From the NCBI GenBank assembly GCA_025559845.1, contig CP048470.1:534001-598000 (forward strand): a stretch of DNA of 64,000 nt, written 5' to 3'. Below the pieces are notes generated by a model that saw only the letters and a list, made by a program, of their open reading frames with translations, searched no databases and had not been told where the DNA came from. The DNA is from Agrobacterium tumefaciens. GTDB lineage: Bacteria; Pseudomonadota; Alphaproteobacteria; Rhizobiales; Rhizobiaceae. This document shows positions 8,688 to 16,573 of this stretch, piece after piece (position 1 is the first letter of the stretch; the number at the start of each line of letters is the position of its first letter). Both the position numbers and the translations under genes were made by a program.

Positions 8688-10229
8688 ATGACAATGGCTG
8701 CAGAAAAAATGAAAGAAGCGACAGTGCCTCAGCAATCCGCTGTCTCGCCTGTTCTCGAGATGCGTGGCATCAGCCAGGTTTTTCCAGGTGTGAAGGCGCT
8801 GGATGGCGTTAATGTTGCGCTTTATCCCGGCACCGTTACCGCGCTGATTGGCGAGAACGGCGCGGGTAAATCCACCCTCGTGAAAATCCTGACCGGGATT
8901 TACAGGCCGAATGAAGGAGAAATCCTGCTTGACGGCAAGCCTGTCCATTTTCACAGCGCACAAGACGCAATTGATGCTGGAGTGACGGCCATTCATCAGG
9001 AAACTGTCCTTTTCGATGAACTGTCAGTCGGCGAGAACATCTTTCTTGGCCACGCACCCAAAAACCGCTTCGGTTTCATTGACTGGAAAACCATCAATGA
9101 TCGTTCGCGCTCCCTCCTTGAGCGGCTGGAAAGCCGAATTGATCCGACGATCCGCCTCAAAGACCTTTCCATTGCGCAAAGGCATCTTGTCGCAATCGCA
9201 CGTGCGCTTTCAGTAGAGGCACGCATCGTCATCATGGACGAGCCAACCGCAGCGCTTTCCCGCAAGGAAATCGACGACCTCTTCCGCATCGTCCAGAACC
9301 TCAAAAAGCAGGGAAAAGCGATCCTGTTCATCAGCCACAAGTTCGATGAAGTCTACGAAATCGCAGAGAATTACGCCGTGTTCCGCGATGGCAAAATGGT
9401 TGGAGCAGGCGTGCTCGCCGACGCCCCGCAGGATGAAATCGTCCGGCTGATGGTGGGACGTGACGTTAAGGACGCCTTCCCGAAACAGGTGGTGAATATC
9501 GGCAGCACTGTGCTTTCCGTTCAAAAGTACTGCCATGACACAGAGTTTCGCGACATTTCCTTCGACTTGCGGAAAGGTGAAATTCTTGGGCTATACGGGT
9601 TGATCGGCGCGGGACGGTCCGAACTTTGCCAATCCCTGTTCGGCATCACGCGACCAGCGTCCGGTACCATGACGCTTGATGGCCACACACTTTCCATCCG
9701 CTCACCGGAAGATGCTATCCGAGCCGGTATCGTGTACGTGCCCGAAGAGCGTGGACGACACGGACTGGCGCTCGAAATGCCGATTTATCAGAACATGTCC
9801 CTGCCCTCACTCGCTCGGACATCGCGAAAAGGTTTTCTCGCTGCCGCCAACGAGTTTGCACTGGCCCGCAAATATGCGTCACGGCTCGATCTGCGCGCTG
9901 CAGCCCTCTCAGTGCCGGTGGGCACATTATCGGGCGGCAACCAGCAGAAAGTCGTCATTGGCAAATGGCTTGCTACACAGCCGAAGGTCATCATTCTCGA
10001 TGAACCGACAAAAGGCATCGATATCGGTTCCAAGGCCGCCGTTCACGGTTTCATCAGCGAGTTGGCCGCAGAAGGACTTTCCATCATCATGATTTCATCC
10101 GAACTGCCGGAAATTCTCGGCATGTCCGACCGAGCCATCGTCATGCGCGAGGGGCTTATGGCTGATGTCTTCGAACGTGCCGATTTCTCGCCGGAAAAGC
10201 TGGTGCGAGCCGCCACGGGCAACGCGTGA
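8688..10229 (+). CDS. rhaT: rhamnose ABC transporter, duplicated ATP-binding subunit
   Basis: This is a 513-residue tandem ATPase of the sugar (RbsA/XylG) class. The N-terminal half has a full Walker A (GENGAGKST), signature region and Walker B (VIMDEPTAALS). The C-terminal half has the degenerate P-loop usual for this class (LYGLIGAGRSEL) but an intact signature LSGGNQQKV and Walker B (IILDEPTKGID). It energises import through the RhaP/RhaQ permeases. In rhizobial nomenclature RhaT is this ATPase, not the E. coli proton symporter. The permease ATG follows 11 bp after the stop. Start ATG 8688 is followed by a second in-frame ATG at 8694; either could serve. Confidence 0.92.
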   Translation: MTMAAEKMKEATVPQQSAVSPVLEMRGISQVFPGVKALDGVNVALYPGTVTALIGENGAGKSTLVKILTGIYRPNEGEILLDGKPVHFHSAQDAIDAGVTAIHQETVLFDELSVGENIFLGHAPKNRFGFIDWKTINDRSRSLLERLESRIDPTIRLKDLSIAQRHLVAIARALSVEARIVIMDEPTAALSRKEIDDLFRIVQNLKKQGKAILFISHKFDEVYEIAENYAVFRDGKMVGAGVLADAPQDEIVRLMVGRDVKDAFPKQVVNIGSTVLSVQKYCHDTEFRDISFDLRKGEILGLYGLIGAGRSELCQSLFGITRPASGTMTLDGHTLSIRSPEDAIRAGIVYVPEERGRHGLALEMPIYQNMSLPSLARTSRKGFLAAANEFALARKYASRLDLRAAALSVPVGTLSGGNQQKVVIGKWLATQPKVIILDEPTKGIDIGSKAAVHGFISELAAEGLSIIMISSELPEILGMSDRAIVMREGLMADVFERADFSPEKLVRAATGNA

Positions 10230-10240
10230 GAGGAACACCC

Positions 10241-11242
10241 ATGCAACGTTTCTTCAAGAACCGCGAAATCCTTCTGGCGGGCATCATCATACTTATGATT
10301 GCCGGATTCTCGTTCCGTGCTCCCGGTTTTGAGCGCCCAGCCAATCTCGTCAACATCTTCAACGATACGTCGATCCTGATCATTCTGGCGCTCGGCCAAA
10401 TGGCCGTTATTCTGACGAAATCGATCGATCTTTCCGTTGCAGCCAATCTTGCCTTCACGGGCATGGCTGTGGCGATGACAAACGCCACCTTTCCCGGCGT
10501 TCCGCTCCCGCTTCTTGTCGCCATGGCAGTCGGGATCGGTGCCCTTCTCGGTTCGATCAACGGCATTCTCGTCTGGTGGCTTCGTATTCCGCCGATCGTC
10601 GTTACGCTGGGTACGCTGACCATTTATCGGGGCATGGCTTTCGTGCTTTCCGGCGGTGGCTGGGTTAACGCGCACCAGATGTCGCCAACGTTTCTCAACG
10701 TGCCCCGGACACCGATTCTCGGCCTGCCGGTTCTGTCGTGGGTAGCGATCATCATCATCGCTGGTGCGTGGCTCGTTTTGACGAGAACGTCTTTCGGTCG
10801 TTCAGCCTATGCATCCGGTGGCAATCCGGGGGCTGCCGTTTACGCCGGGATCGACGTTGGTCGCACGCGCTTCCTCGCCTTTGTATTGTCCGGTGCACTT
10901 GCCGGGCTCGCCAGCTATCTCTGGGTTTCGCGTTATGCGGTGGCCTATGTCGATATCGCTGCCGGTCTCGAACTCGACAGCGTGGCAGCAAATGTGATCG
11001 GCGGCATTTCGATTGCCGGTGGTATTGGCACTGCAATTGGAGCTGTTCTCGGCGCACTTTTCCTTGGCGTCATCAAGAATGCTTTGCCGGTCATTGGAAT
11101 TTCTCCATTCGCACAAATGGCAATCTCGGGCGTCGTCATCATTCTGGCGGTTGTGTTCAATGCTCGCGCCGAAGCCAAGAGAGGCCGTATCATCCTGCGC
11201 GACAGGGCAGCGGCAGATAATGGGAAGGAGGCCGCAGCATGA
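10241..11242 (+). CDS. rhaP: rhamnose ABC transporter permease
   Basis: This 333-residue polytopic membrane protein is of the RbsC/BPD_transp_2 type. About eight to ten hydrophobic segments are visible, including the conserved LTKSIDLSVAANLAFTGM and the late VIGGISIAGGIGT segment that contacts the ATPase. I start it at ATG 10241, which has GAGAGGAAC upstream, rather than the GTG at 10226 that overlaps rhaT. It forms the translocation channel with RhaQ, whose ATG overlaps its stop by 4 bp. Confidence 0.9.
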   Translation: MQRFFKNREILLAGIIILMIAGFSFRAPGFERPANLVNIFNDTSILIILALGQMAVILTKSIDLSVAANLAFTGMAVAMTNATFPGVPLPLLVAMAVGIGALLGSINGILVWWLRIPPIVVTLGTLTIYRGMAFVLSGGGWVNAHQMSPTFLNVPRTPILGLPVLSWVAIIIIAGAWLVLTRTSFGRSAYASGGNPGAAVYAGIDVGRTRFLAFVLSGALAGLASYLWVSRYAVAYVDIAAGLELDSVAANVIGGISIAGGIGTAIGAVLGALFLGVIKNALPVIGISPFAQMAISGVVIILAVVFNARAEAKRGRIILRDRAAADNGKEAAA

Positions 11243-12252
11243 GCCTGATCGCACCGGAAACCAAGACCGCCGCGCGCGTCATTCCCGACAAACTCGGCAC
11301 CCCCTTCAAACGCGTCATGGCTAGCTGGGAAGTGCTTTTGCTCGGCGTCGCAATCCTGATCTTTATCGCGAACTCGCTTGCTTCGCCTTACTTTCTCAAT
11401 GCGTGGAACCTGTCGGACGCAACCTTCAACTTCACCGAAAAGGCGCTGATCGCCTTTGCGATGGCACTCCTGGTCATTGCGGGTGAAATCGACCTTTCCG
11501 TCGCAGCGATCATCGCGCTCGCTTCGACCGCCATGGGTTATGCGGTGCAGATGGGTGTGGCCACACCAGGGCTTGTCGCCATTGGGATCGGCGTTGGCCT
11601 GGCGTGTGGCGCATTCAACGGCTTTCTGGTTGCCGGATTAAAGCTGCCGTCCATTGTCGTCACCATCGGCACGATGAGCCTGTTTCGCGGCATTTCCTAT
11701 GTGATGCTGGGCGATCAGGCTTACGGGAAATATCCGGCGGATTTTGCTTACTTCGGCCAGGGTTATGTCTTCTGGGTCTTCTCCTTCGAATTCCTGCTTT
11801 TCATCGTCATGGCGGTCATTTTCGCCATTCTGTTGCACGCCACGAATTTCGGCCGTCAGGTTTATGTCATTGGCAACAACCCCTTAGCCGCGCGGTTCTC
11901 CGGCATTCCGGTGGAGCGTATCAAGTTCATCCTGTTCCTGTTGACGGGTTTGATGAGCGGGATTGCCGCCGTTTGCCTGACCTCGCGCCTTGGCTCCACG
12001 CGTCCATCCATCGCTCAAGGGTGGGAGCTGGAAGTGGTGACGATGGTCGTGCTAGGCGGCGTCTCCATTCTCGGCGGCTCCGGCACCATCGGTGGTGTTG
12101 TGATCGCTGCCTTCGTGATGGGCCTTGTTACCTTCGGCCTCGGCCTTCTCAACGTGCCGGGCATCGTCATGTCGATCTTCGTCGGCCTGCTCCTGATCAT
12201 TACCATCGCCATTCCAATCGTTGTTCGCCGTCTCCGCGCCATGAGGTCCTGA
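11239..12252 (+). CDS. rhaQ: rhamnose ABC transporter permease, second subunit
   Basis: This is a 337-residue RbsC-type inner-membrane permease, a paralogue of the preceding gene. The family segments LLVIAGEIDLSVAAI and VVLGGVSILGGSGT are clear, and the remainder is a run of hydrophobic helices. It pairs with RhaP as a heterodimer for rhamnose import. The ATG overlaps rhaP by 4 bp (ATGA), and the mutarotase gene follows after 3 bp, so the cluster is tightly coupled. A short cytoplasmic N-terminus with basic residues precedes the first helix. Confidence 0.9.
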   Translation: MSLIAPETKTAARVIPDKLGTPFKRVMASWEVLLLGVAILIFIANSLASPYFLNAWNLSDATFNFTEKALIAFAMALLVIAGEIDLSVAAIIALASTAMGYAVQMGVATPGLVAIGIGVGLACGAFNGFLVAGLKLPSIVVTIGTMSLFRGISYVMLGDQAYGKYPADFAYFGQGYVFWVFSFEFLLFIVMAVIFAILLHATNFGRQVYVIGNNPLAARFSGIPVERIKFILFLLTGLMSGIAAVCLTSRLGSTRPSIAQGWELEVVTMVVLGGVSILGGSGTIGGVVIAAFVMGLVTFGLGLLNVPGIVMSIFVGLLLIITIAIPIVVRRLRAMRS

Positions 12253-12255
12253 ACT

Positions 12256-12579
12256 GTGCCCGAGCTTGAAAAATACGCCTTCAAGATGAAGCTCTTTCCC
12301 GGCAAGGAAGCCGAGTATCAAAAGCGCCACGACGAAATCTGGCCGGAACTTGTGACGCTGCTGCATCAGGCAGGCGTCAGCGACTACTCGATATATTTCG
12401 ATCGAGAAACCAACATTCTTTTTGGTGTTCTGAGCCGCCCGCAAAATCACGGCATGGCCTCTCTGCCCGATCATGCTGTGATGAAAAAATGGTGGGCGCA
12501 TATGGCCGACATCATGGAAAGCAATCCCGATAACTCACCGGTCGCGACCGATCTTGTCACGGTGTTCCACCTGCCATGA
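12256..12579 (+). CDS. rhaU: L-rhamnose mutarotase
   Basis: This 107-residue protein interconverts the alpha and beta anomers of L-rhamnose for the isomerase or kinase step. It shows the RhaM/RhaU hallmarks: the catalytic-region Y-Q-K-R-H25 followed by IWPEL, a conserved K-W-W pair, and the C-terminal NPDNSPV followed by VFHLP. Length is the same as the E. coli enzyme. It starts with GTG only 3 bp after rhaQ, with no strong ribosome site, suggesting translation coupled to rhaQ. Its stop overlaps the kinase ATG by 4 bp. Confidence 0.93.
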   Translation: MPELEKYAFKMKLFPGKEAEYQKRHDEIWPELVTLLHQAGVSDYSIYFDRETNILFGVLSRPQNHGMASLPDHAVMKKWWAHMADIMESNPDNSPVATDLVTVFHLP

Positions 12580-13955
12580 GCGACAATCACTTCAAGCGCA
12601 TTGCGGTGATCGACATCGGCAAGACCAATGCGAAGGTCGTTTTGCTGGATGGAGAAAGTGGAGCAGAGATTTCTGTTCGCAAGACACCCAACACCATCAT
12701 CGCGGCACCGCCTTATCCGCATTATGATATCGATGCGCTGTGGACGTTCATTCAGGAGGCTCTTGCCGGTTTTGTAACTTCACCCGGCTTCGATGCGATC
12801 TCGATCACCACACATGGCGCGAGTGCGGCTCTGCTGGACGAAAACGGCGAGCTTGCTCTTCCCGTACTCGACTACGAGTATGAGTATCCACAGACCATCC
12901 GCGAGACCTATGCCGGGCTTCGTCCCGACTTTTCAGAGACGTTTTCGCCACCCCTGTCTGCTGGCCTCAATCTCGGGGCCCAATTACACTTCCAAAAATG
13001 GGGGTTTCCGGCCGAATTCCGCCGTGTCGCATCGATCCTCACATACCCGCAATACTGGGCCTTTCGGTTGACGGGAATCGTTTCAAATGAGGCGACGTCG
13101 CTTGGCTGCCATACGGATCTGTGGGCTCCGGCACTGGGTCAGTTTTCATCATTGGTCGACCGTCTCGATCTCCGAGAAAAGATGGCACCCGTCCACTCGG
13201 CCTTTGATGCACTTGGCCAGCTCAAGTCTGAGCTTTGCCATCAGTTTGGACTGCAACACCCGGTTCCCGTGTTTTGCGGAATTCACGATTCCAATGCATC
13301 GCTGTTGCCGCACGTACTATCCCGCAAACCACCATTTGCAGTGGTTTCTACCGGCACGTGGGTTGTATGTTTTGCGACGCCCGGCAATCTTGAGGGACTG
13401 ACGCCCGAACGCGACAGCCTTGCCAATGTCAATGCCTTTGGCAAACCGACACCGTCCGCCCGCTTTATGGGCGGTCGTGAATTCGAGGTCCTGACGCAGG
13501 GACTGACCGCAACGACAGAGGACGTTGATCAAGCTGTCAGTTCAGTTCTCGAGAGATCAGTGATGATCCTGCCGAATGTGGTCGAGGGTTCGGGTCCTTT
13601 TCCGGGGCACCGTAAAGAATGGATCGGCACACCCGCCTCGGATGCGGAGAAGATCGCCGCTGCGTCCCTTTATGTCGCGCTGATGACCGAGGTGTGTCTG
13701 GAACTCACCGGAGCAGAAGGACCGATTATCGTTGAGGGGCCGATGAGCGGGAACACGAACTATCTCAGGGCGCTGGCGTCCGCGACCAATCGCGATGTTC
13801 TCGTCCCAGAAGGTGGATCATTGAGCGGGACCGCTCTGGGTGCGGCCATGTTGACCGGTGCACGTCCAAGGGAAGCGCGAACGTTGTCTATTGCGCCTTC
13901 ACTTCCGCTAGCAAACTACAGGAATGCGTGGCGAAAGGCTGTTGAAATCGCCTGA
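12576..13955 (+). CDS. rhaK: FGGY-family rhamnulose/rhamnose kinase
   Basis: This is a 459-residue sugar kinase of the FGGY fold. It shows the N-terminal phosphate-binding DIGKTNAKV (residues 11-19), the substrate segment [12 protein letters not shown], a catalytic-type G-I-H-D-S-N, and the C-terminal ATP segment [12 protein letters not shown]. It corresponds to RhaK of Rhizobium leguminosarum, where the kinase is needed both for catabolism and for ABC-transporter activity. It closes the rhaRSTPQUK operon. A stem-loop overlaps its last codons and stop. Whether it phosphorylates rhamnose or rhamnulose cannot be read from the sequence. Confidence 0.88.
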   Translation: MSDNHFKRIAVIDIGKTNAKVVLLDGESGAEISVRKTPNTIIAAPPYPHYDIDALWTFIQEALAGFVTSPGFDAISITTHGASAALLDENGELALPVLDYEYEYPQTIRETYAGLRPDFSETFSPPLSAGLNLGAQLHFQKWGFPAEFRRVASILTYPQYWAFRLTGIVSNEATSLGCHTDLWAPALGQFSSLVDRLDLREKMAPVHSAFDALGQLKSELCHQFGLQHPVPVFCGIHDSNASLLPHVLSRKPPFAVVSTGTWVVCFATPGNLEGLTPERDSLANVNAFGKPTPSARFMGGREFEVLTQGLTATTEDVDQAVSSVLERSVMILPNVVEGSGPFPGHRKEWIGTPASDAEKIAAASLYVALMTEVCLELTGAEGPIIVEGPMSGNTNYLRALASATNRDVLVPEGGSLSGTALGAAMLTGARPREARTLSIAPSLPLANYRNAWRKAVEIA

Positions 13956-13977
13956 TTTCCAGCCTTTCACCAGTTTT
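13933..13977 (+). terminator. stem-loop at end of rhaK
   Basis: GAAAGGCTG (13933-13941) pairs with CAGCCTTTC (13960-13968). Inside, GAAATC pairs with GATTTC around a GCCT loop. The hairpin covers the rhaK stop codon and is followed by a modest TTTT run (13974-13977). It also lies just past the 3' end of the convergent sod gene and may serve both. Confidence 0.5.
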
Positions 13978-13978
13978 C

Positions 13979-14593
13979 TCATGAGGCCAGGATCAGCCGG
14001 CTAGCAACTGCTTCCCAATTTACGAGTTTTTCCAGGAAATTTGCCAAATAAGCGGGTCGCCGATTGCGGAAGTCGATGTAGTAGCTGTGCTCCCAGACGT
14101 CGCAGCCAAGCAGGGCCGTCTGACCGAAGCACAATGGGTTCACTCCATTTTCGGTTTTCGTGACCTTAAGGGACCCGTCCTTGTCCTTAACGAGCCATGC
14201 CCAACCGGAACCGAACTGGCCAGCACCCGCGGCAGAAAACTCGTCCCGGAATTTTTCGACTGAGCCGAAGGACTGTTTAAGCGCCTGTTCCAGTTCGCCC
14301 GGCATTTTCTTGTTTTCGCCCGGCCCCATGATGTCCCAGAACAGAGCGTGGTTCCAATGTTGCGACACGTTGTTGAATATGCCGCTCTGGGCCGCGGCAC
14401 CGGCCTGATACGTTCCGGTCACGATATCTTCGAGCGATTTCGTCTCCCACTCTGTGCCCGTGATCAGTTTGTTGCTGTTGTCGACATAGGCCTTGTGATG
14501 AATGTCGTGATGGAACTCGATCGTTTCGCGCGACATTCCGAGAGAAGCGAGAGCATCGTGGGCGTAAGGGAGACCGGGGAGAGAGAAAGCCAT
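13979..14593 (-). CDS. sodB: superoxide dismutase (Fe/Mn family)
   Basis: This 204-residue enzyme dismutates superoxide to peroxide and oxygen. The four metal ligands are recognisable: His28 (EFHHDIHHKAY), His in WNHALFW, and Asp and His in D-V-W-E-H-S-Y-Y. The GAGAGQFGSGWAWL segment and the QTALLGCD box favour an Fe- or cambialistic type. No signal peptide is present, so it is cytosolic. It is divergent from soxR, and its promoter has SoxR-target architecture (see that entry), which makes it a probable direct SoxR target. Start ATG 14593 lies behind AAAGGATACGGA. Confidence 0.92.
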   Translation of the reverse strand: MAFSLPGLPYAHDALASLGMSRETIEFHHDIHHKAYVDNSNKLITGTEWETKSLEDIVTGTYQAGAAAQSGIFNNVSQHWNHALFWDIMGPGENKKMPGELEQALKQSFGSVEKFRDEFSAAGAGQFGSGWAWLVKDKDGSLKVTKTENGVNPLCFGQTALLGCDVWEHSYYIDFRNRRPAYLANFLEKLVNWEAVASRLILAS

Positions 14594-14624
14594 TCCGTAT
14601 CCTTTCTTGCAAGCGGGGACAACG

Positions 14625-14653
14625 TTGCCCCGCGGAACGGCCTAGCTTATAAA
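14625..14653 (+). promoter_or_regulatory. putative soxR promoter overlapping the sodB promoter
   Basis: On the plus strand, TTGCCC (14625-14630), 17 bp, then TATAAA (14648-14653) would start transcription near 14660, inside the SoxR box. SoxR bound there would block its own promoter. The two divergent -10 elements overlap by 4 bp. Confidence 0.45.
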
Positions 14654-14676
14654 ACCTCAACCATAGTTGAGGTCAA
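14646..14676 (-). promoter_or_regulatory. SoxR-type promoter of sodB with SoxR box
   Basis: Read on the minus strand, -35 TTGACC (14676-14671) is followed by exactly 19 bp and then -10 TATAAG (14651-14646). Within the spacer lies a near-perfect 18-bp palindrome, CCTCAA-N6-TTGAGG (14655-14672). This is the same layout as the E. coli soxS promoter: overlong 19-bp spacing, box starting at the CC of the -35. Such promoters are activated only when oxidised SoxR twists the DNA. Confidence 0.85.
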
Positions 14677-14681
14677 GACAC

Positions 14682-15158
14682 GTGAAGAAAATAGATATCT
14701 ACGCTCCGCTGACGGTAGGAGAACTGGCGCGGCGAAGCGGCGTCGCCGTATCAACCCTGCATTTCTATGAGACAAAAAAGCTGATCGCGTCAGTACGCAC
14801 GTCGGGAAATCAGCGCCGTTACGCGCGCTACATGTTACGGCGAGTCGCCATTATAAAGGCCGCACAACGGGTCGGTATAGGATTGAGTGAGATACAGGAA
14901 ACGCTGGCCGAACTGCCGCTTGATGCAAGCCCTACCAAAAAACAATGGTCACATATGTCTTCGAGATGGCACGCTCATCTTGAGCGCCGTATTTCCGGAC
15001 TGATTGCCTTGCGCGATCAACTCGATAGTTGCATTGGATGCGGGTGTCTCTCCTTGACGGAATGTCCTCTCAGAAATCCGGATGACAAGCTTGCACTCGA
15101 TGGCAACGGGCCTGTCATCATGACCGCAACAATTTTCAAAAACCTCGACAAAACATGA
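14682..15158 (+). CDS. soxR: redox-sensitive transcriptional activator SoxR
   Basis: This is a 158-residue MerR-family protein. An N-terminal helix-turn-helix (LTVGELARRSGVAVSTLHFYE) is followed by a dimerisation helix and the [2Fe-2S] cluster cysteines C117-x2-C120-x-C122-x5-C128 (CIGCGCLSLTEC). All four cluster ligands are intact. I start it at GTG 14682. The TTG at 14667 lies inside the SoxR box, and the GAGG of that box (14669-14672) can serve as ribosome site. No soxS is present, as usual outside enterics, so SoxR probably acts directly, here on sodB. Confidence 0.93.
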   Translation: MKKIDIYAPLTVGELARRSGVAVSTLHFYETKKLIASVRTSGNQRRYARYMLRRVAIIKAAQRVGIGLSEIQETLAELPLDASPTKKQWSHMSSRWHAHLERRISGLIALRDQLDSCIGCGCLSLTECPLRNPDDKLALDGNGPVIMTATIFKNLDKT

Positions 15159-15269
15159 TGATAACGATGATGCACGCGGTGATTTCAATTCGCGGACCCG
15201 CCTTTTCCGTGATGGAAATTTCCCGTTCCTTACGACTGCTTATCTGAAAATCCGCCATTTTTGCTCTTT

Positions 15270-15285
15270 ATGTTACCGATAACAT
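15270..15285. promoter_or_regulatory. LacI-type operator, gluconate/idonate (GntR/IdnR) class
   Basis: The 16-bp sequence ATGTTACCGATAACAT is a palindrome, ATGTTA-N4-TAACAT. It closely matches the operator recognised by the LacI-family regulators GntR and IdnR of E. coli. It lies 57 bp upstream of the idonate-type dehydrogenase. No LacI-family gene is in the window, so the regulator must be elsewhere. Confidence 0.7.
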
Positions 15286-15341
15286 GGCGTATTGGGGACG
15301 AAGGTCGCACGGCCCGTCCCTGGGAGTAGTCGGAAAGGTAA

Positions 15342-16376
15342 ATGATGAAAGCCGTTGTCATTCATGCCGCGAAAGATCTTCGCGTTGAGGAGAAAGAAGT
15401 CGAAAGCCTTGGCCCCGGTCAGGTGGAAGTTGCGATCGAGGCTGGCGGCATTTGCGGTTCTGATCTGCACTATTACAATCACGGTGGCTTCGGCACCGTA
15501 CGTGTCCGCGAGCCGATGATCCTTGGCCACGAGGTTGCCGGCACGATCAAGGCACTCGGCGCAGGCGTATCCGGCCTCACCGTCGGTGACCGTGTAGCAG
15601 TCTCGCCAAGCCGCCCCTGCAATTCCTGCGAATACTGCCTTGCCGGTCAGCAAAACCATTGCCTCAACATGCGTTTTTATGGTTCGGCAATGCCGATGCC
15701 ACACATCCAAGGTGCATTCCGCCAGCGCCTTGTTGCCGAGGCCTGGCAGTGCCACAAAGTGGCCGAAGGGGTATCGATCAACGAAGCAGCAATGGCTGAA
15801 CCTTTTGCGGTAACCTTGCACGCGGTCAACCGCGCTGGTGCGTTGCTTGGCAAACGTGTGCTGGTCACTGGTTGCGGCCCGATCGGTGCGTTGGCAATCA
15901 TTGCAGCCCGTGCCCATGGTGCCCGTGAAGTCGTCGCAACGGACGTGATGGATGCCGTGCTCGAGAAAGCACTGGAAATCGGCGCAGACCGCGTCATCAA
16001 TGTTGCAACCAATCCTGAGGCGCTTGCTGCTTATTCCGCGAACAAAGGATACTTCGACGTCCAGTTCGAAGCATCTGGCAACGAGCGTGCCGTTCGCTCC
16101 GGTCTTGAAGTTCTGCGCCCACGCTCCACAGTCGTTCAGCTTGGCCTAGGCGGCGATGTTTCCATTCCGCAAAACATGGTCGTGGCAAAGGAAATCGAGA
16201 TGAAAGGCACCTTCCGCTTCCACGAGGAGTTCGGCCTCGCGGTTGACCTCATCAATCAGGGCCGCGTGGACCTGAGCCCGTTGTTGACCAGCATCTATCC
16301 GATCGACGATGCCGTGACCGCCTTCGAAGCCGCCGGCGATCGCAGCAAATCGATGAAAGTACAGCTCGCATTCTAA
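15342..16376 (+). CDS. idnD: zinc-dependent L-idonate 5-dehydrogenase-like
   Basis: This is a 344-residue medium-chain dehydrogenase. The catalytic zinc site is G-G-I-C-G-S-D with LGHEVAG downstream, and the structural zinc has four Cys (CNSCEYCLAGQQNHC). The NAD-binding motif is TGCGPIGAL. GICGSDLHYY and the overall length resemble E. coli IdnD, which oxidises L-idonate to 5-ketogluconate; sorbitol and xylitol dehydrogenases are related alternatives. The gluconate-type operator upstream favours an idonate/ketogluconate role. It stands alone, and a 7-bp-stem hairpin follows the stop. Two consecutive ATGs (15342, 15345) could be the start. Confidence 0.8.
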   Translation: MMKAVVIHAAKDLRVEEKEVESLGPGQVEVAIEAGGICGSDLHYYNHGGFGTVRVREPMILGHEVAGTIKALGAGVSGLTVGDRVAVSPSRPCNSCEYCLAGQQNHCLNMRFYGSAMPMPHIQGAFRQRLVAEAWQCHKVAEGVSINEAAMAEPFAVTLHAVNRAGALLGKRVLVTGCGPIGALAIIAARAHGAREVVATDVMDAVLEKALEIGADRVINVATNPEALAAYSANKGYFDVQFEASGNERAVRSGLEVLRPRSTVVQLGLGGDVSIPQNMVVAKEIEMKGTFRFHEEFGLAVDLINQGRVDLSPLLTSIYPIDDAVTAFEAAGDRSKSMKVQLAF

Positions 16377-16393
16377 TGCACCGAGCAGATATG

Positions 16394-16427
16394 ACAGCCG
16401 TTTTGCCTTCCTTGGCGAGACGGCTGT
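16394..16427 (+). terminator. stem-loop after idnD
   Basis: ACAGCCG (16394-16400) pairs with CGGCTGT (16421-16427), with an inner TTGCC/GGCGA stem. There is no T-run, so termination is uncertain, but it is the only structure between idnD and the next operon. Confidence 0.35.
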
Positions 16428-16573
16428 TCGCTATTCGAGCAGCAGCTTGACATCAATTTCATTCTGATTTCGCATCAAGTCAGTCTCAAAGCTTACAAGA
16501 CAGCCCAAGTTCATTCCGATATCGTGTGAGGATTGAATTGCCGGAAGTCTCGATAGTGGTGAGGTATAACCTG

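Noticed and set aside
7114..8694. 526-codon open frame antisense to rhaR and rhaS
   Set aside because: It is a shadow of two well-supported genes, with a Cys/His-rich composition typical of antisense translation.
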